Part shown: positions 13,030 through 24,634 of the stretch, piece after piece
Numbering within the stretch: the stretch's first letter is position 1
Layout: each line of letters begins with the position of its first letter
Assembly: GCA_014529385.2 (NCBI GenBank)
Contig: CM043948.1
Coordinates: 77,114,291 to 77,178,290 of the forward strand
Direction: 5' to 3'
Length of the DNA: 64,000 bases
Source: Adiantum capillus-veneris
Taxonomy: Eukaryota; Streptophyta; Polypodiopsida; Polypodiales; Pteridaceae
The notes under the pieces: generated by a model
Databases searched by the model: none
The model's input: only the letters and a program-made list of their open reading frames with translations
What the model was told of the DNA's origin: nothing
Position numbers and translations under genes: made by a program

Positions 13030-13337
13030 TCCTCCCACACTTGGAAAACTTGAGGTGTCCTCACCTCGACATGAAATTTGTGTCTCATTACATCGTCACA
13101 TTCCCAAGCGGCATCTTCCTGAGGATACATTGACCATTTAACAAGGTGTTCAATAATGGTCCGATTACGCAGAGGCTTGGTTTTGGTATGGAGTATTACT
13201 TTGGGATATACTTCAAAATTTCCATCGGTAGAGGTAGATAATAGAGAATCATCAAGAATATGTTGCGGATCAGGTACATACTTCTTGAGTAAGATGACGT
13301 GAAAAACACCATGTACCTTTTTGTGTCGTGGTAACAA
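13030..13337 (-). pseudogene. Gypsy integrase C-terminus with chromodomain
   Basis: The translation contains VFHVILLKKYVPDP, then a chromodomain-like block with LRNRTIIEHLVKWSMYPQED and AAWECDDVM. This is the typical end of chromovirus integrases, where the chromodomain is thought to guide integration to marked chromatin. The last codons (QVWEDV) overlap the polypurine tract, as in many chromoviruses. The frame runs on artificially into the LTR. The upstream integrase core is in a separate, broken frame. Confidence 0.8.
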
Positions 13338-13798
13338 GAGTCTCTAAGCTTGATCATTAATTCTCTCTGTGATTACGAAAGTTCCAAAAGATCTGGCACT
13401 TAGCTTCTTACACTTACCCATTGATAAAGAACTACATTTGGGTTTCACTCTCAAAAATACCATATCGCCCTCTTCAAAAAATCTGGTAGATCGTCTTGGG
13501 TCAGCATAACTCTTCTATCTATCTTGAACAGTCTTAATATCCTATTATATAAGATCAGCTTGTAGTTGCATTACATCCAGCATTTCTTTGGATGCTTGAA
13601 CTCGTATGAGAGGGTCTGTCCATTTGAGTGGAGTAAGACACTTTTACCCATACAATGCTTGAAAAGGAGACATCCCAATTAAGTGTTGGAATGAGGAACT
13701 ATACACAAATTCAACCAAATATATCTAGTCCACTTATTCTACTCATGCATACAATAAGCTCGTAACATGTCTTCAATAATTTGATTTGTCCTTTTTGT

Positions 13799-14086
13799 CT
13801 ACCCATTAGTTTGAGGATGATAAGAAGTACTAAAGCCTACCTGGGGTCCTGTAGCTGAGAATAAGGCTTTCCAAAAATTAGAGGTGAACTTTGCATCACG
13901 ATAAAAAATTATCCGTTGAGGTAAATCGTGATACATAAAAACACCTTTCATGAATACTTGAGCTATATTCTTAGCCATAAATTTTGTCTTGATTGGAAAT
14001 AAATGGGCCATTTTTGTAAGCATATCAACAACCACAAAAAAAGAGTCATATCCCAGAGATGTAGGAAGTCCTGTAATAAAATACAT
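13799..14086 (-). pseudogene. Gypsy integrase catalytic core fragment
   Basis: Recognisable as the gypsy integrase core by FITGLPTSLGYDSFFVVVDM, DAKFTSNFWKALF and STSYHPQTNG. The first catalytic Asp of the usual DFITGLP motif reads Tyr here (MYFITGLP), and the second, in the usual SDRDAKF motif, also reads Tyr (FYRDAKF). The enzyme would therefore be inactive as well as truncated. Sequence between 13338 and 13798 continues the integrase region in broken frames. Confidence 0.8.
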
Positions 14087-14569
14087 GGATATGCATTCCC
14101 ATTTTATTTGTGGAGCATCAATAGGTTGAAGCTTACCAGGGTATCAAATTTGTTTAGCTTTAGTCCTAGCCAAAAGAAACTCTTTCTTACAATATATTAA
14201 ATCTTAATGTATCCTGGATGATCTGCTATAGGTATATCATGAGCTTCCTGTAATATCTGAAGTTTGATTCCACCTTGATTGGAATACAAAGATAGTTACC
14301 AAAGTAAAGTTCATCACCTTCATCATGAAAGATTTTGATTTGCCTCTCCTGCTTCTCTATGTGATTATTTAGGTTCATCAAGTACTAGATTTTTAAGTAG
14401 TATGGGTCCTAAGTCATACCTTCTTGAATAAGGTCAATTAAAGAAATAGTAGAGGTTGTGACAGCCGTTACAGTACTCTTCCTGCTCAAGGCATGCGCCA
14501 TAAGATTTTTCCTTTCTAAGTTTATATTCAATCCAAAAATTATATTTTGATAACAACTCCATCCATCTT

Positions 14570-14853
14570 CGTTGCCGCATATTAAAGTCAGGTTAGGTGT
14601 ATATCCACTTTAGGCCTTTATGGTCGGTATGTAGTTCAAATCTCCTTCCAAGAAGATAATGTCACCATACTTTAAGAGCATGCACAACGGCCAGTAATTC
14701 CAAGTCATGTGTAGTGTAATTTAACTCATGTATATGTAACTTAGGAGATTTATAAGCTAATAGTTTTCCTTCTTGAGAGAGAACGCCACCAATTGCTTGT
14801 CCACTTGCACAGTGAATGTCTTTGAGAATTCTGGCAGCTGTAGTATGGGGGCA
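14570..14853 (-). pseudogene. Gypsy RNase H fragment
   Basis: The minus strand reads APILQLPEFSKTFTVQVD just left of the copia LTR insertion and then, across frame breaks, sequence matching the gypsy RNase H blocks around YTTHDLELLAVVHALKVW and HTDHKGLKW. It would degrade the RNA strand during reverse transcription. The insertion at 14859-15336 splits this domain from the preceding connection segment. Confidence 0.7.
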
Positions 14854-14858
14854 TTCAC

Positions 14859-15336
14859 TACTACAAACAGGAGCGCGGAAGGCCCTGCAAAAATACCAAT
14901 GATAATGTACTGCAAGATATAAAATAGACTAATCAGCATACCTGGCAATCCCATAAGCGCATAATCACGTGATACACGAACAGAGAGAGATAGTGAGCGA
15001 GATAGAGTAAGAGAGCTTGTGCAGGTACACCAGCTCCTAAAGCGGAATGTTACACTGGCACGGCGAGAGAGACGAGAAGAGAGGGGAGAAAAATACACAG
15101 ACACTGGGTGCAATCTCTCTCCGTGCAAGAGTGACCATTTCCCTCTTGCACGTATTTCTTGAATGGTCAAAGTGATTACAAACTGGTCGGCCGGTCATAA
15201 ATGGCCAAAGCTCATAAAGAGCACTTGAATAATAAAATGTTCAATATATATATATTTCCATTCGCATAGGCCTAGCTCGGTCTATTATTTTCCACATTTC
15301 AGCTGCAATAAATAATAAAATATCAATTCTATAACA
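14859..15336 (-). repeat. Solo copia-type LTR with 5-bp TSD
   Basis: A 478-bp LTR on the minus strand (starts TGTTATAG at 15336, ends GTAGTA at 14859, where the expected CA has become TA). It is flanked by TTCAC at 14854-14858 and at 15337-15341, a perfect 5-bp target duplication. It interrupts the RNase H region of gypsy A. A related 488-bp LTR at 28344-28831 sits at the same position of gypsy B and still has its PBS and internal sequence. Confidence 0.85.
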
Positions 15337-15886
15337 TTCACCAAACCTTCTTTGAGTTTCTCAAAACTAGCTTGAGCACGTTCATTCCAATTAAACACTT
15401 TATCCTTCTTGGTCAATAATAAAACATCATTTCTATAACATTACCTCTCCGTTGAAAAGCAATTGTCCTCAGTTGCAAAAATAAAAATATGCAAACAATA
15501 CTTGTCAAAAACAATGGTTAGAAATCTGTATCAAATAGTAAAAGAAAAATCCATAAAATTAGACAACCTTGCGTATGCCTACCGTCATCCACATACTACC
15601 TATTCTAGTGTCCCATACCACTAGAATAAGCAGTATATGTCATACCCTCATGAATCAGGATATCCTTGGTCACACTCATCATTGCATAAATTAATTCTCA
15701 TCAATCTTAATTTCACTTTCATAAATACTATGGCGATAGAAAATCATCATATACCAAATCCAAATCCAAATATCCTTCATTTTGTATACTCAGGTAACAA
15801 AATCATACCAGTTACAGTGGTGGCCAGCCGCTACAGCATGATTTTGTGATCGGTGTTGCCTCAACCAGCTAGTCTACACCAATAAG

Positions 15887-16062
15887 GTGTGCTACCTAAA
15901 TTAGCAAATCTGCAATAATAAAACGTGCTGCCTAAATCGGCAAATCTGCAGTGGATATTGTTTAAAAATCAAGAATCTCAAATTTATCAATGTGCTGCCT
16001 AAATCGGCATATCTGCACCAGGATGAGCATTTACACACTACCTAAACCGGCAAATCTGTGTC
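15887..16062. repeat. Four dispersed copies of a CTGCCTAAATCGGCA motif
   Basis: GTGCTGCCTAAATCGGCAAA-like motifs, each followed by TCTG, occur near 15888, 15930, 15991 and 16035. Copies two and three are nearly identical, one and four are diverged. Spacers between them are unrelated and of unequal length. GCC and GGC inside the motif can pair across a 6-base centre. Confidence 0.65.
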
Positions 16063-17819
16063 CTTGTGACCAATGGACTAGACAAGACATAAAGGAGATT
16101 TTGTTTTTTCGTGATTGACACCATTGTGCAGTATAACAAAGTACATACAAGTTTTTTTTTTGTTCAGTATCCCAGAGCACCTTAGCCCACATGAGTAACT
16201 GTAAAGCTTATTGACAAATCATCTCAATAAAAAGTTGTTTCAATAAAGTAGAATCCATGACCTTAGTAGTGTTTGAGTATTCAGCTTAGAACACAATGAA
16301 GAGAAATGAAATAATAAGAGGGGAATGATGTATGTGATATACATACCATAAGGATATTTTGCATCGAAATATGTACTACCTATTTGTGTGGTGAGCGTGA
16401 GGCTCACTCATGTGTTTAGCAATATAACTCTCATACTACTTGATGTTCTTGTAAACACCATTTATTATACCATCAATACATACTTGAAATCAAAAGGTCA
16501 ACGATCCAATTAATTTTGAAATTGTTAAGAATGAGTGTACGAGTGAAATGTATGGCCGCATAAGTAGAGTATATGAAAACATCATCCCCGCACCCTTCTA
16601 GGTAACAAAAGAGAGAAGTTTTGATGCCTGGTTAGAATACGCATTCCATGTGCCGGGTGAGAGTTTTAGAGTTCCACAAAATAAGCACACAAAATTTCAA
16701 TATTGTACTGTGAGGGGAGATCTTACAATAATCAAATGTACGATCTACTTAAAAATGAAATTAAGCAATAGTTTACATATCTAGCAGCAACAATGTTTTT
16801 AAAACATTGGATACAACATGAATATATCCCAATGACTAACAAAATTGTAATGTAAAATTGTGGAGAAAGTGTCAATATACGTGTGATAACTAAAGAAAAC
16901 ATGGCCCATCTGTGAAATGGAGGTAGGGTAAGTTGATGATTAGAATTGAGATGCAAGGTAGAGATTCATTAACCAGTGACACTCACTCCAAATGGTAGGG
17001 ATCTACCTAGTCATAACCATAGTATGAGCTAAGAGTGAGCTTAAGAAGAATATCAAAAGTACAACAGCAAGATCACTCACTACCTGTCTCGATCCGTTGA
17101 AATCAAACAATAAAATGGGGTGGTTTTCGGCAATTAGCATGATTTATCTCACTTGGTTGAGACTACAACTAGGGTCTCTTCTCTTCAAGGTTTACAAATT
17201 GTACGCATGTAGATAATTTAGAGTATTTATATGAGATAAAAAGAAAGGACCTATCAGCAATATGGAACGATTTGTTGCCTTATTTTGGCCCAATAAGTGC
17301 AAAAAATTAAATGTTTACTACTTGTGGCAAGAAGAGAAACTAGTAACAAATACATTATCCAAATATATAACGGAATTTTGAATATCAACCCCTAGCTTAG
17401 GTCTTGTATTATAGACTGTATATCCATCATTTTACAAAAAAATTAAACTTGAAAAAGCCTGCTAATGTAATTGATCTATTTTGACAAGGACGTGAACATG
17501 AACTCTAAGCTATGAAAAAATTTATAGAACACGCACAGTATGTGTGTGTGTGTGCGTATTTCAAAAGGTTAAAGAGATGAAACTGAGACAATCCTTGTGG
17601 ATCTAATCCAATGCTTGGGTACAAAATAAAATTAAGTAAAGTGAAAGACTAAAAGTCTAAAATTGTCAGAGTAAACCAGTATCATCATCCTCACTGCTCG
17701 CCAATGGAAGCAGTTGTACTGGGGAAGACAGAAAGAGAGAGAAAGTGGGATGAAATGTTGATACTCTTTCCACTAGAGACAATCCACCTAATCGCATGGT
17801 AGTTCATCCAACAGGGCAT

Positions 17820-17847
17820 AGTTTCGTGTGCTCTTCCACACGAAACT
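17820..17847. other. Perfect 11-bp stem hairpin
   Basis: AGTTTCGTGTG and its exact reverse complement CACACGAAACT are separated by a 6-base loop (CTCTTC). No open frame or element boundary is recognised at this point. Confidence 0.75.
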
Positions 17848-18812
17848 GCTAGCTTTTTTTAAGACCAATGGATCTGAGCCTGAGAATATGAAGCTTTAAC
17901 CAATCCACATAATCGCAAACCAATGTTGCAAGACCCAAAGATGCCAGATATACAACTAAATTGCGACAAAGAGGTTGTTTATTAAAAAAAAAACATATGA
18001 GGGACATTTAGCACCAAAAGGTACAGTTAATTTAGGCCCACCACAGCATCTGCCCATTGGCAAATCATTGCCACTAAGGCAATGTACATGGCACTCAGCT
18101 ATGTCTATCAATATAAACCGCCACCTAGAAGTCAATAAAAGTATACAATCAATATCAGACGCAGTACAACTCTCAATATTGGACTTTTCAGTTCTTTATA
18201 CTGATGGAGATGTCAGCTGTAGCGCAACTCTCTTTCAGCGGGCTAACCAATCAATTGTTTACTGTCGCGTTCAAAATAGATACCAAGGCTTTCCCTGTTC
18301 TTTTTAGTACTCTGTAAGTTAGGCTCATCTGGTAGCTCAATCATTTCGTGCACTACATATCCAGGTAACCTTAAGCGGGACCCAAAGAATATATGAGGAT
18401 ATTGGCTGGTAACACATTAAGGCAGCTACCGCTCAGAAGGGGGGATTAGAAGCAAACTTGTCAGTCTACGTCACATGCACATGTAAAGTCAGCAATCACT
18501 CTAAGGCACTTGACCAAGTGTCTAAGGAGTGTCCACTGGAGCTGCATAAGGCATGTAGGCCGAGAGTAAGAGACTGGCCTGCGAGAAGTCTACTGCGAGT
18601 ACACCATAGTGTATGTCCGGGCTCGACACATGAGAAGTTGAGGGAGATTGGGAGCTGCGGGGAAGGGAGGCAGTCCCACAGTCATGGTACGGTTGAAAGC
18701 CAAGCTAAATGCTCACTTTACTGAGCAGTAGAGAGAGAGTGATTGTGCGGTGGGAGTGACAAAGAAAGGAGGGAGGGAGAGAGAGATAGAGTGACAGAGT
18801 GATGGATGGTAG

Positions 18813-21022
18813 TGGTGCAACCAGATGTGGTCGACCCAGGGAGAAGCCAATAGCATGTGTGTGGAAATCAATAGCATGATGGGGGAATGCTTGAACAGGT
18901 GCTAGATGCAGATTGCGGCAAATGTGATTGGGATGTGTATGCCAGATGTGGCTCTTAAATGGTCAAATGCAATTCAGAAGCTTTGCCAAAAAGGGTGAGT
19001 GGGTATCATCAAGTGGTGGTGTCATGGTGTATGCAGAATGGGTGCTAAAGCTGGGCGAGTTCAAAGTTTTTGCGAGCTTGAAGGTCATTATTTGGCGACT
19101 CTCAAAGTGGGTGACATAGCAGTAATATCGTAATATCACTCTCAGTGTGGTGCTTTTGGTCAGAGATCTAGTGTGCAAAGAACTATAGCCGATTGTTGGC
19201 CAACGACCGTGGATTGTACAAGAGGAGTTTTTTTTACGGGCATCATGTGGTGTGAGATCGGCTGGCAAGCATTGCCATAGAAAGCTGAGCAACAGTTCTT
19301 TTAATATCATCCATTCAAGTCGACCATGGCAGGTGGGTGCAACAAGGCCAAGTTTGAGGGTTTTTTTTTGGCTAAAAAACCTTTTTAAAAAATGAATACG
19401 GGGTGGCACTACTACAACACAATGCAGATTGCATGGGAAAGAGGGAGTCGCCATTTGCAAGGAGGAGCTGGACATAATACAATGCCGGAATTGGCAAGCG
19501 GGAGCCCTTGAGGGCTAAGCAAGGTAGGTAAGGCCAGTGCATGGGCCACCCGAGCAGCGTCGGGAAGGACTTCAAGTGGACGCAGAAGTGCCGTATCACA
19601 GCAAGGTATCAAGGGCCAGGGGTTGAAGGCAGTGCTGGAAGCAGGTGAGCTTGGCCGTGAGCGATGGCCGTGAGCGAGAGAGAGGCCGCCAGAAGTGGCG
19701 TGGCTTTGAGCAGTAGTTTGGAGGTCGCCAAGGGCTGATTGGGGAGTTGATCGAGGGCCACCATTTGTGGGTGGGTGGTCTTCACCACAAGGCAAGGCCA
19801 GAGATTAGGAGCCAGTACTGCAGGGTGGCCGAAGATTGCAAGATAGAGTGAAGGAAGGGCTCACGTCCAACAAGATGAAATATAGGGAGATGAAGGTGCT
19901 GCGTGCGTAGAGCCGCCTGCAAGGGTGGGTTCTACAGAGGGAGAACAACACAACCTATTGCATGGGAGGATGGCACTGCTGGAGGAGACGCGAGTGGCTG
20001 GGGAAGAGCAGCAACACAAAGGAGGCCAATTAGGTAGTGTGATACAGCAGTGCAACGTGCCTGGAGCTGAGTGTAAAAGAGCACAGAGGAGAGAACTGAG
20101 CCGGACGGTTGCAAAGCATGAGCCTGAGAGCCAACCATTGTTGCAGGGATTGGTGGTCATGCAGGATTGCGAACATTTAGTGAGTAGGACAGAGGAAGAA
20201 CGGTTGGGATCTCAAGATGAAGATCACAGCCAGGTTGCGACATGGGAAACGCCATGGGCTGGCTGAGATGCTGAGGATTGCCAAGAGGAGCACTGTAGGG
20301 TGTTGAAGTTCGAGGGCATGCTGTGAGCTCGGGCTATCCAAAGAGGTACACCACTGGCTCAAAGAGGAGGCGCTTGGGTGCAACCTATAGCTACCAAAGG
20401 TTGAGAAGCCGTTTACGAGCATTGTTAAAGGACAAAAGATTTTGTAGCCTCTTAGTAGCACTCGCATTCAAGGAGGTGGCCGTGATCGATGGAAAAAAGT
20501 CAAAGACAATTAGAAAGTGAGTGTGAATGATAGCACAAGGAGGAGGAAAAGTACGCCGTCATGTTGGTAGGGTTCTAGTAGCTAGATGAAGGGAAATTAA
20601 AACTTTACCATTGAATCCCTATTTATACCATGATATTTGCTAATTATTCTTAGGTTTATATCAACCTCCTCTCTTCTCTCGTGTATTATTATGCATCGGT
20701 TATATGAGTGATTTCATCGTGTGTCAAGTGTATGTGCTCTCCGTGAGAATGTAGTGTATGCTAGCGGTTTCCAAATTCCTGAGGGTGTCCAGACTACTTG
20801 CAGGTGAGTGTATGGTGCTATGAAGGATCAAAGGTTGAGGTAAAAGCTTTGTGGTTGGGTATATGTAGTTTGGGATGGTTGGATACGGGCAGAGGTAATA
20901 GTTGTTTCCAGATTGCGTATCAAGATGTGTGATTGCTAGGGGATAGGGGTGATGTGGAGTCACTAAGCTATAGAGAGGCATTCACTGAGTGTGCTAGTGG
21001 TTTTCTCATTTCCCCCTTTCCA
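18813..21022 (+). repeat. Left (5') LTR, 2210 bp
   Basis: Direct repeat of 23209-25771 with the same order of landmarks: GATGTGGTCGACCCAGGGAG near the start and CATTCACTGAGTGTGCT near the end. Open frames within it (for example 19925-20266 on + and 18963-19475 on -) have no domain match I recognise and are not conserved between the two LTRs. Confidence 0.8.
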
Positions 21023-21027
21023 TCTTG

Positions 21028-21040
21028 TGGTGCCCCCACT
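21028..21040 (+). other. Primer-binding site of the gag-only element
   Basis: TGGTGCCCCCACT begins 6 bases after the LTR end at 21022. TGG at the start fits pairing with the CCA tail of a tRNA. I cannot name the tRNA. The first 12 bases recur on the minus strand at 2615-2626. Confidence 0.6.
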
Positions 21041-21084
21041 GAGGACCCACTGATTGCTTCCTAACAAAGTGTTCGTGAGTCAAG

Positions 21085-22020
21085 ATGAAGCAGGAGTTTG
21101 GTCCAGTGTTAAAAGGAGACGAAGATGGTGACGAGTGGATTGCCGATTTTGAGTTATTTATGCTGACAGTATTGCAGATGCCAGGTGATGAAGCAAAGTT
21201 CCCGACTAGTCTACCTTTGGTGCTGCGAGGTAAAGCAAAAGTTTGGTTTGATGGCTTAGAAGATGGACACAAGTAGAATTGGATCGGATTTCGAGAGCAC
21301 TTTCTGCAAAGGTATCAAAATGTGGTGTCGGCTTCAGAAGCAGATGCAAAGCTCAAAGGCTTGCTGCTGGAAGCAAGTGAAAATTTCGATGCTTTTGTTG
21401 ATAATTTTGAAGCTTATTGGGGGGATTTTGTGGCTGCTACCCAAGCAACCAATGCGGGATATTTTAAGCTGGAAAAGTTTCTATCCTGCTCGCATCCCTA
21501 TGTTTGTGAGAGGGTGGACTATGAAGATCCAAGGACCTATGACGAAGCTGTCCAAGTCGTCAGAGCAAAGAGTCGAAAGATGAAGAAGAAGATGGAGGCA
21601 GGATTGCTACAGTCTACCATCATGGTAACCAGTGGACCCAGGCCCAAACAAATTGATGAACATCAAGAGGTAAAAGCTCCTCTTTTTATTGATATGAATG
21701 TGATCAAAGCACATGAAGCAGATGCCAGGATAGAAGAGGTAGAACAAGTGCCAACCAGGTTTTGAAAGATACAGAGAGGCATATTCAGAGTGCCACTCAG
21801 TTTGCTTCCTCAAGAGGACGAGGTGATAGAAGATCTTAAAGAAGAGGTGTCGGTTCTAGAGCCAGCAACGAGGATGACAGCAAAGGTTCAAGAACTGGCA
21901 AGATCAGAAGAGGAGTACTCCGACAGTTCTCATAGCTCTAGCAGCAGTTTGGACACAAATAGCATGTGGAGAAAGAATCCATCTCTTCTAGGTATGAAAA
22001 TTATGATGTTTTTCATGTAG
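21085..22020 (+). pseudogene. Gag of the gag-only element
   Basis: Starts MKQEFGPVLKGDEDGDEW and carries the retrotransposon gag signature: KVWFDGLEDG, then WIGFREHFLQRYQN, then ASENFDAFVDNFEAYW and KLEKFLSCSHPYVCERVDY. It would form the particle that packages element RNA. The single frame is broken by TAG at 21274-21276 and TGA at 21763-21765, with no frame change between them. The frame ends at TAG 22018-22020, but coding sense continues in another frame (YENYDVFHVDEVEKDVCEL) from about 21985. No zinc knuckle is seen. The stops make this copy non-coding as written. Confidence 0.8.
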
Positions 22021-22049
22021 ATGAAGTGGAAAAAGATGTATGCGAGTTG

Positions 22050-22194
22050 CCTATCACCCAGCTAAAGGTCAAAGAGAAGTATAGTGTTACACCTTGTATG
22101 AATTTGCCAGTCCAACAGCCCCTACCACCTAGCTAAAGGTCGAAGAGAAGTATAGTGTTAATTACACCTTGTGTGGATTCGCCAGTCCAACAGC
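22050..22194 (+). repeat. Tandem duplication, two units of about 72 bp
   Basis: The units 22050-22121 and 22122-22194 both run from CCTAYCACC through AGCTAAAGGTC and GAGAAGTATAGTGTTA to CCAGTCCAACAGCCC. They differ by several substitutions and a short insertion. The duplication lies in the coding part between gag and the acidic ORF and adds to the frame disruption. Confidence 0.85.
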
Positions 22195-22691
22195 CCTATC
22201 GAGTGTCTTGTGATGTTGAGTCCCTATTGGAAGAAGAGGTATGGTTTGATTGTGCACCCGACCTAATTGAAGAGCAGGTTTTTGAGGATGACTTGCAGGA
22301 GCTAGGAACAGAAGCTGTGGTAGGTCAAGTTGATTTGTCTATGCAGGAGGTGGGGCAACCTTGCCTTGATGGGCATGTCGAGGTGCGCTTTGAAGTTATG
22401 GAGTTGGTGTGTAGCCGTGGAGATCTAGCTCCGGCAGATGACTCTAAGGAAACTGATACAGGTGTAGCCTATGAGAGTGAGGCTCCATTCAAAGAGGAAG
22501 GTGTCACCAACCTTGCAGGAGATGAGGTATTGGATGAACAAGTTGAAGCTCTAGCAGGTCATACTCTTGAGTATGAAAAGGTGGCCTTGGAGCCATTTAC
22601 AGAGGGTTTGGATACAGGATTGCAAAGGGATCAGGTTTGCTTGGCTATGCAGCAGGTGGAGGCAAATGGCAGGGTCTTGCTATTTTATTGA
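22155..22691 (+). CDS. Acidic ORF of unknown function, gag-only element
   Basis: A 178-codon open frame rich in Glu, Asp and Val (for example SLLEEEVWFDCAPDLIEEQV). I see no domain, membrane segment or nucleic-acid-binding motif. It follows gag in the same direction and probably continued it before the tandem duplication and frame changes near 22000-22190. The ATG at 22155 may therefore not be a true start. It could be a C-terminal extension of gag or simply drifting former pol sequence. Confidence 0.4.
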   Translation: MLITPCVDSPVQQPYRVSCDVESLLEEEVWFDCAPDLIEEQVFEDDLQELGTEAVVGQVDLSMQEVGQPCLDGHVEVRFEVMELVCSRGDLAPADDSKETDTGVAYESEAPFKEEGVTNLAGDEVLDEQVEALAGHTLEYEKVALEPFTEGLDTGLQRDQVCLAMQQVEANGRVLLFY

Positions 22692-22869
22692 TGCTATGGA
22701 TACATGTGTTATTGGAGGTTGCTTTACATGTATTTTTGTATCAGTGGCGAGGTTTTTTTGAAGTGGACTCTACTATGAGGGTTTTGTAGCAAGTGACATG
22801 ATAGCTGCTTATGGTATCAATGCTTCAAGTGATTGAAAGTATGCTTATGGTTGGCAGGAAGGTTTATGG

Positions 22870-23064
22870 ATGCAGGATGACAAAGCTCCAAGCTATGAAG
22901 AGCTGGAAGGGTGGCGTGTCTATTGGCCTACAAGTACAAAGGGGGGCTTCAATGTGCATGCTTTACAGGTGGATGGCCACGGCCAATGTTTTCTTTTTGA
23001 CCCAGGTGGACTCTACACCATGTTTGGGGAGGCTTTGAGCTTTCCATTCAATCCTGGCGGATGA
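22870..23064 (+). CDS. Small tail ORF of the gag-only element
   Basis: A 64-codon open frame containing APSYEELEGWRVYWPTSTKG and ending FNPGG, in the last 350 bases before the polypurine tract. Composition looks protein-like (Trp, Tyr and Gly spread evenly), but no family is recognised and the start is arbitrary. It may be a remnant of a longer 3' coding region. Confidence 0.3.
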   Translation: MQDDKAPSYEELEGWRVYWPTSTKGGFNVHALQVDGHGQCFLFDPGGLYTMFGEALSFPFNPGG

Positions 23065-23190
23065 TGTAGCATATGCTTTTCTCTCTATCTCTCTCCTATC
23101 TATATAGCCACTATATATCTATGTTATATCATTCTCTCTATACACTCTTCTTTCTTCTAAATAATAATGTGGTTGAGCATGAATGCTCAA

Positions 23191-23208
23191 CGAGGGGGTG
23201 GGCAATGA
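23191..23208 (+). other. Polypurine tract of the gag-only element
   Basis: CGAGGGGGTGGGCAATGA lies immediately upstream of the right LTR (23209). This is where a plus-strand primer is expected, and it fixes the element's orientation as +. Confidence 0.7.
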
Positions 23209-24634
23209 TGGTGCAGCCAGATGTGGTCGACCCAGGGAGAAGCCAATAGCATGTGTGTGGAAATCAGTAGCATGATGGGGGAATGCTTGAACACGTGCTA
23301 GATGCAGATTGCAGCAAATGTGATTGGGATGTGTATGCCAGATGTGGCTCTTAACTGGTCAAACGCAATTCAAAAGCTTTGCCAAAAAGGGTGAGTGGGT
23401 ATCATCAAGTGGTGGTGTCATGGTGTATACAGAACGGGTGCTAAAGCACAGAACGGGTGCTAAAGCAGGGCGAGTTCAAAGTTTTTGCGAGCTTGAAGGT
23501 CATTATTTGGTGACTCTTAAAGTGGGTGACATAGCAGTAATATCGTAATATCACTCTCGGTGTGGTGCTTTTGGTCAGAGATCTAGTGTGCAAAGAACTA
23601 TAGACGATTGTTGGCCTACGATCGTGGACAGTACAAGAGGAGTTTTTTTAACGGACATCATGTGGTGTGAGATCAGCTGGCGAGCATTGCCATAGGAAGC
23701 TGAGCAGCAATTCTTATCCATTCAAGTCTACCATGGCGGGCGTGTGTAACAAGGCCAAGTTTGAGGGTTTTTTTTGGCTAAAAAACCTTTTTAAAAAATG
23801 AATACGGGGTGGCGCTACTACAACACACTGCAAATTGCATGAATTGCATGGGAAAGTCGCTGGAGGGAGTCGCCATTTGCAAGGAGGAGCTGGACATAAT
23901 ACAGGGCCGGAATTGGCAAGCGGCAGCCCTTGAGGGCTAAGCAAGGTACGTAAGGCCAATGCATGGGCCGCCCGAGCAGGGTCGGGAAGGACTTCAAGTA
24001 GACGCAGAAGTGCCGTATCACAGCAAGGTATCAAGGGCCAGGGGTTGAAGGCAGTGCTAGAAGCAGGAGGGCTCGGCCGTGAGCGAGAGAGAGGCCGCCA
24101 GAAGTGGCGTGGCTTTGAGCAGTAGATTGGAGGTCGCCAAGGGCTGATTGGGGAGTTGATTGAGGGCCACCATTTGTGGGTGGGCGGTCGTCACCACAAG
24201 GCAAGGCCAGAGATCAGGAGCCAGTACTGCAGGGTGGCCGAAGATTGCAAGAGAGAGTGAACGAAGGGCTCGCGTCCAACAAGCTGAAATATAGGGAGAT
24301 GAAGGTGCTGCATGCGTAGAGCCGCCTGGAAGAGTTGGTTCTACAGAGGGAGAGTAGTGCAACCTCTTGCCTGGGAGGATGGCGCTGCTGGAGGGAGCCG
24401 CCAGTGTCTGGGGAAGAGCTAGCAACACAAAGGAGGCCGATTAGGTAGTGTGATACAGCAGTGCAACGTGCCTGGAGCTGATTGTAGAAGAGCACAGAAG
24501 ATAGAAGCGAGCCGGCCGGTTGCAAATAATGAGCCTGAGAGCAAACCGTTGCAGGGATTGGTGGTCATGCAAGATTGCGAACATTCAGTGAGTAGGACAG
24601 AGAAAGAACGGTTGGGATCTCAAGCTGAAGATCA

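Larger units (their letters stand above)
12649..15445 (-). mobile_element. Chromodomain Ty3/gypsy copy A (minus), decayed
   Basis: Reading on the minus strand from high to low coordinates: RT/RNase H connection (about 15342-15410), solo copia LTR insertion (14859-15336), RNase H, integrase core, integrase C-terminus with chromodomain, PPT (about 13030-13043) and 3' LTR (12649-13029). All coding parts carry indels or stops. The RT end and 5' LTR are missing to the right, where a stub near 15415-15440 resembles another copy of the copia LTR end. Confidence 0.8.
15446..18812. other. Noncoding stretch
   Basis: No gene can be supported. The stretch is mostly AT-rich. It holds a short-motif array (15887-16062), a perfect 11-bp stem hairpin (17820-17847), and an 88-residue open frame on the + strand (18458-18724) with no recognised domain. 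It probably consists of old retroelement ends, but no paired LTRs were found. Confidence 0.5.

Noticed and set aside
18458-18724. 88-residue + strand ORF as a host gene
   Set aside because: There is no domain, no splice-site pattern and no support from neighbours; it is kept only as a remark in the noncoding stretch.
18963-20467. Several 60-170 residue frames on both strands
   Set aside because: They lie inside the long LTR of the gag-only element, differ between its two LTRs and overlap each other on opposite strands.
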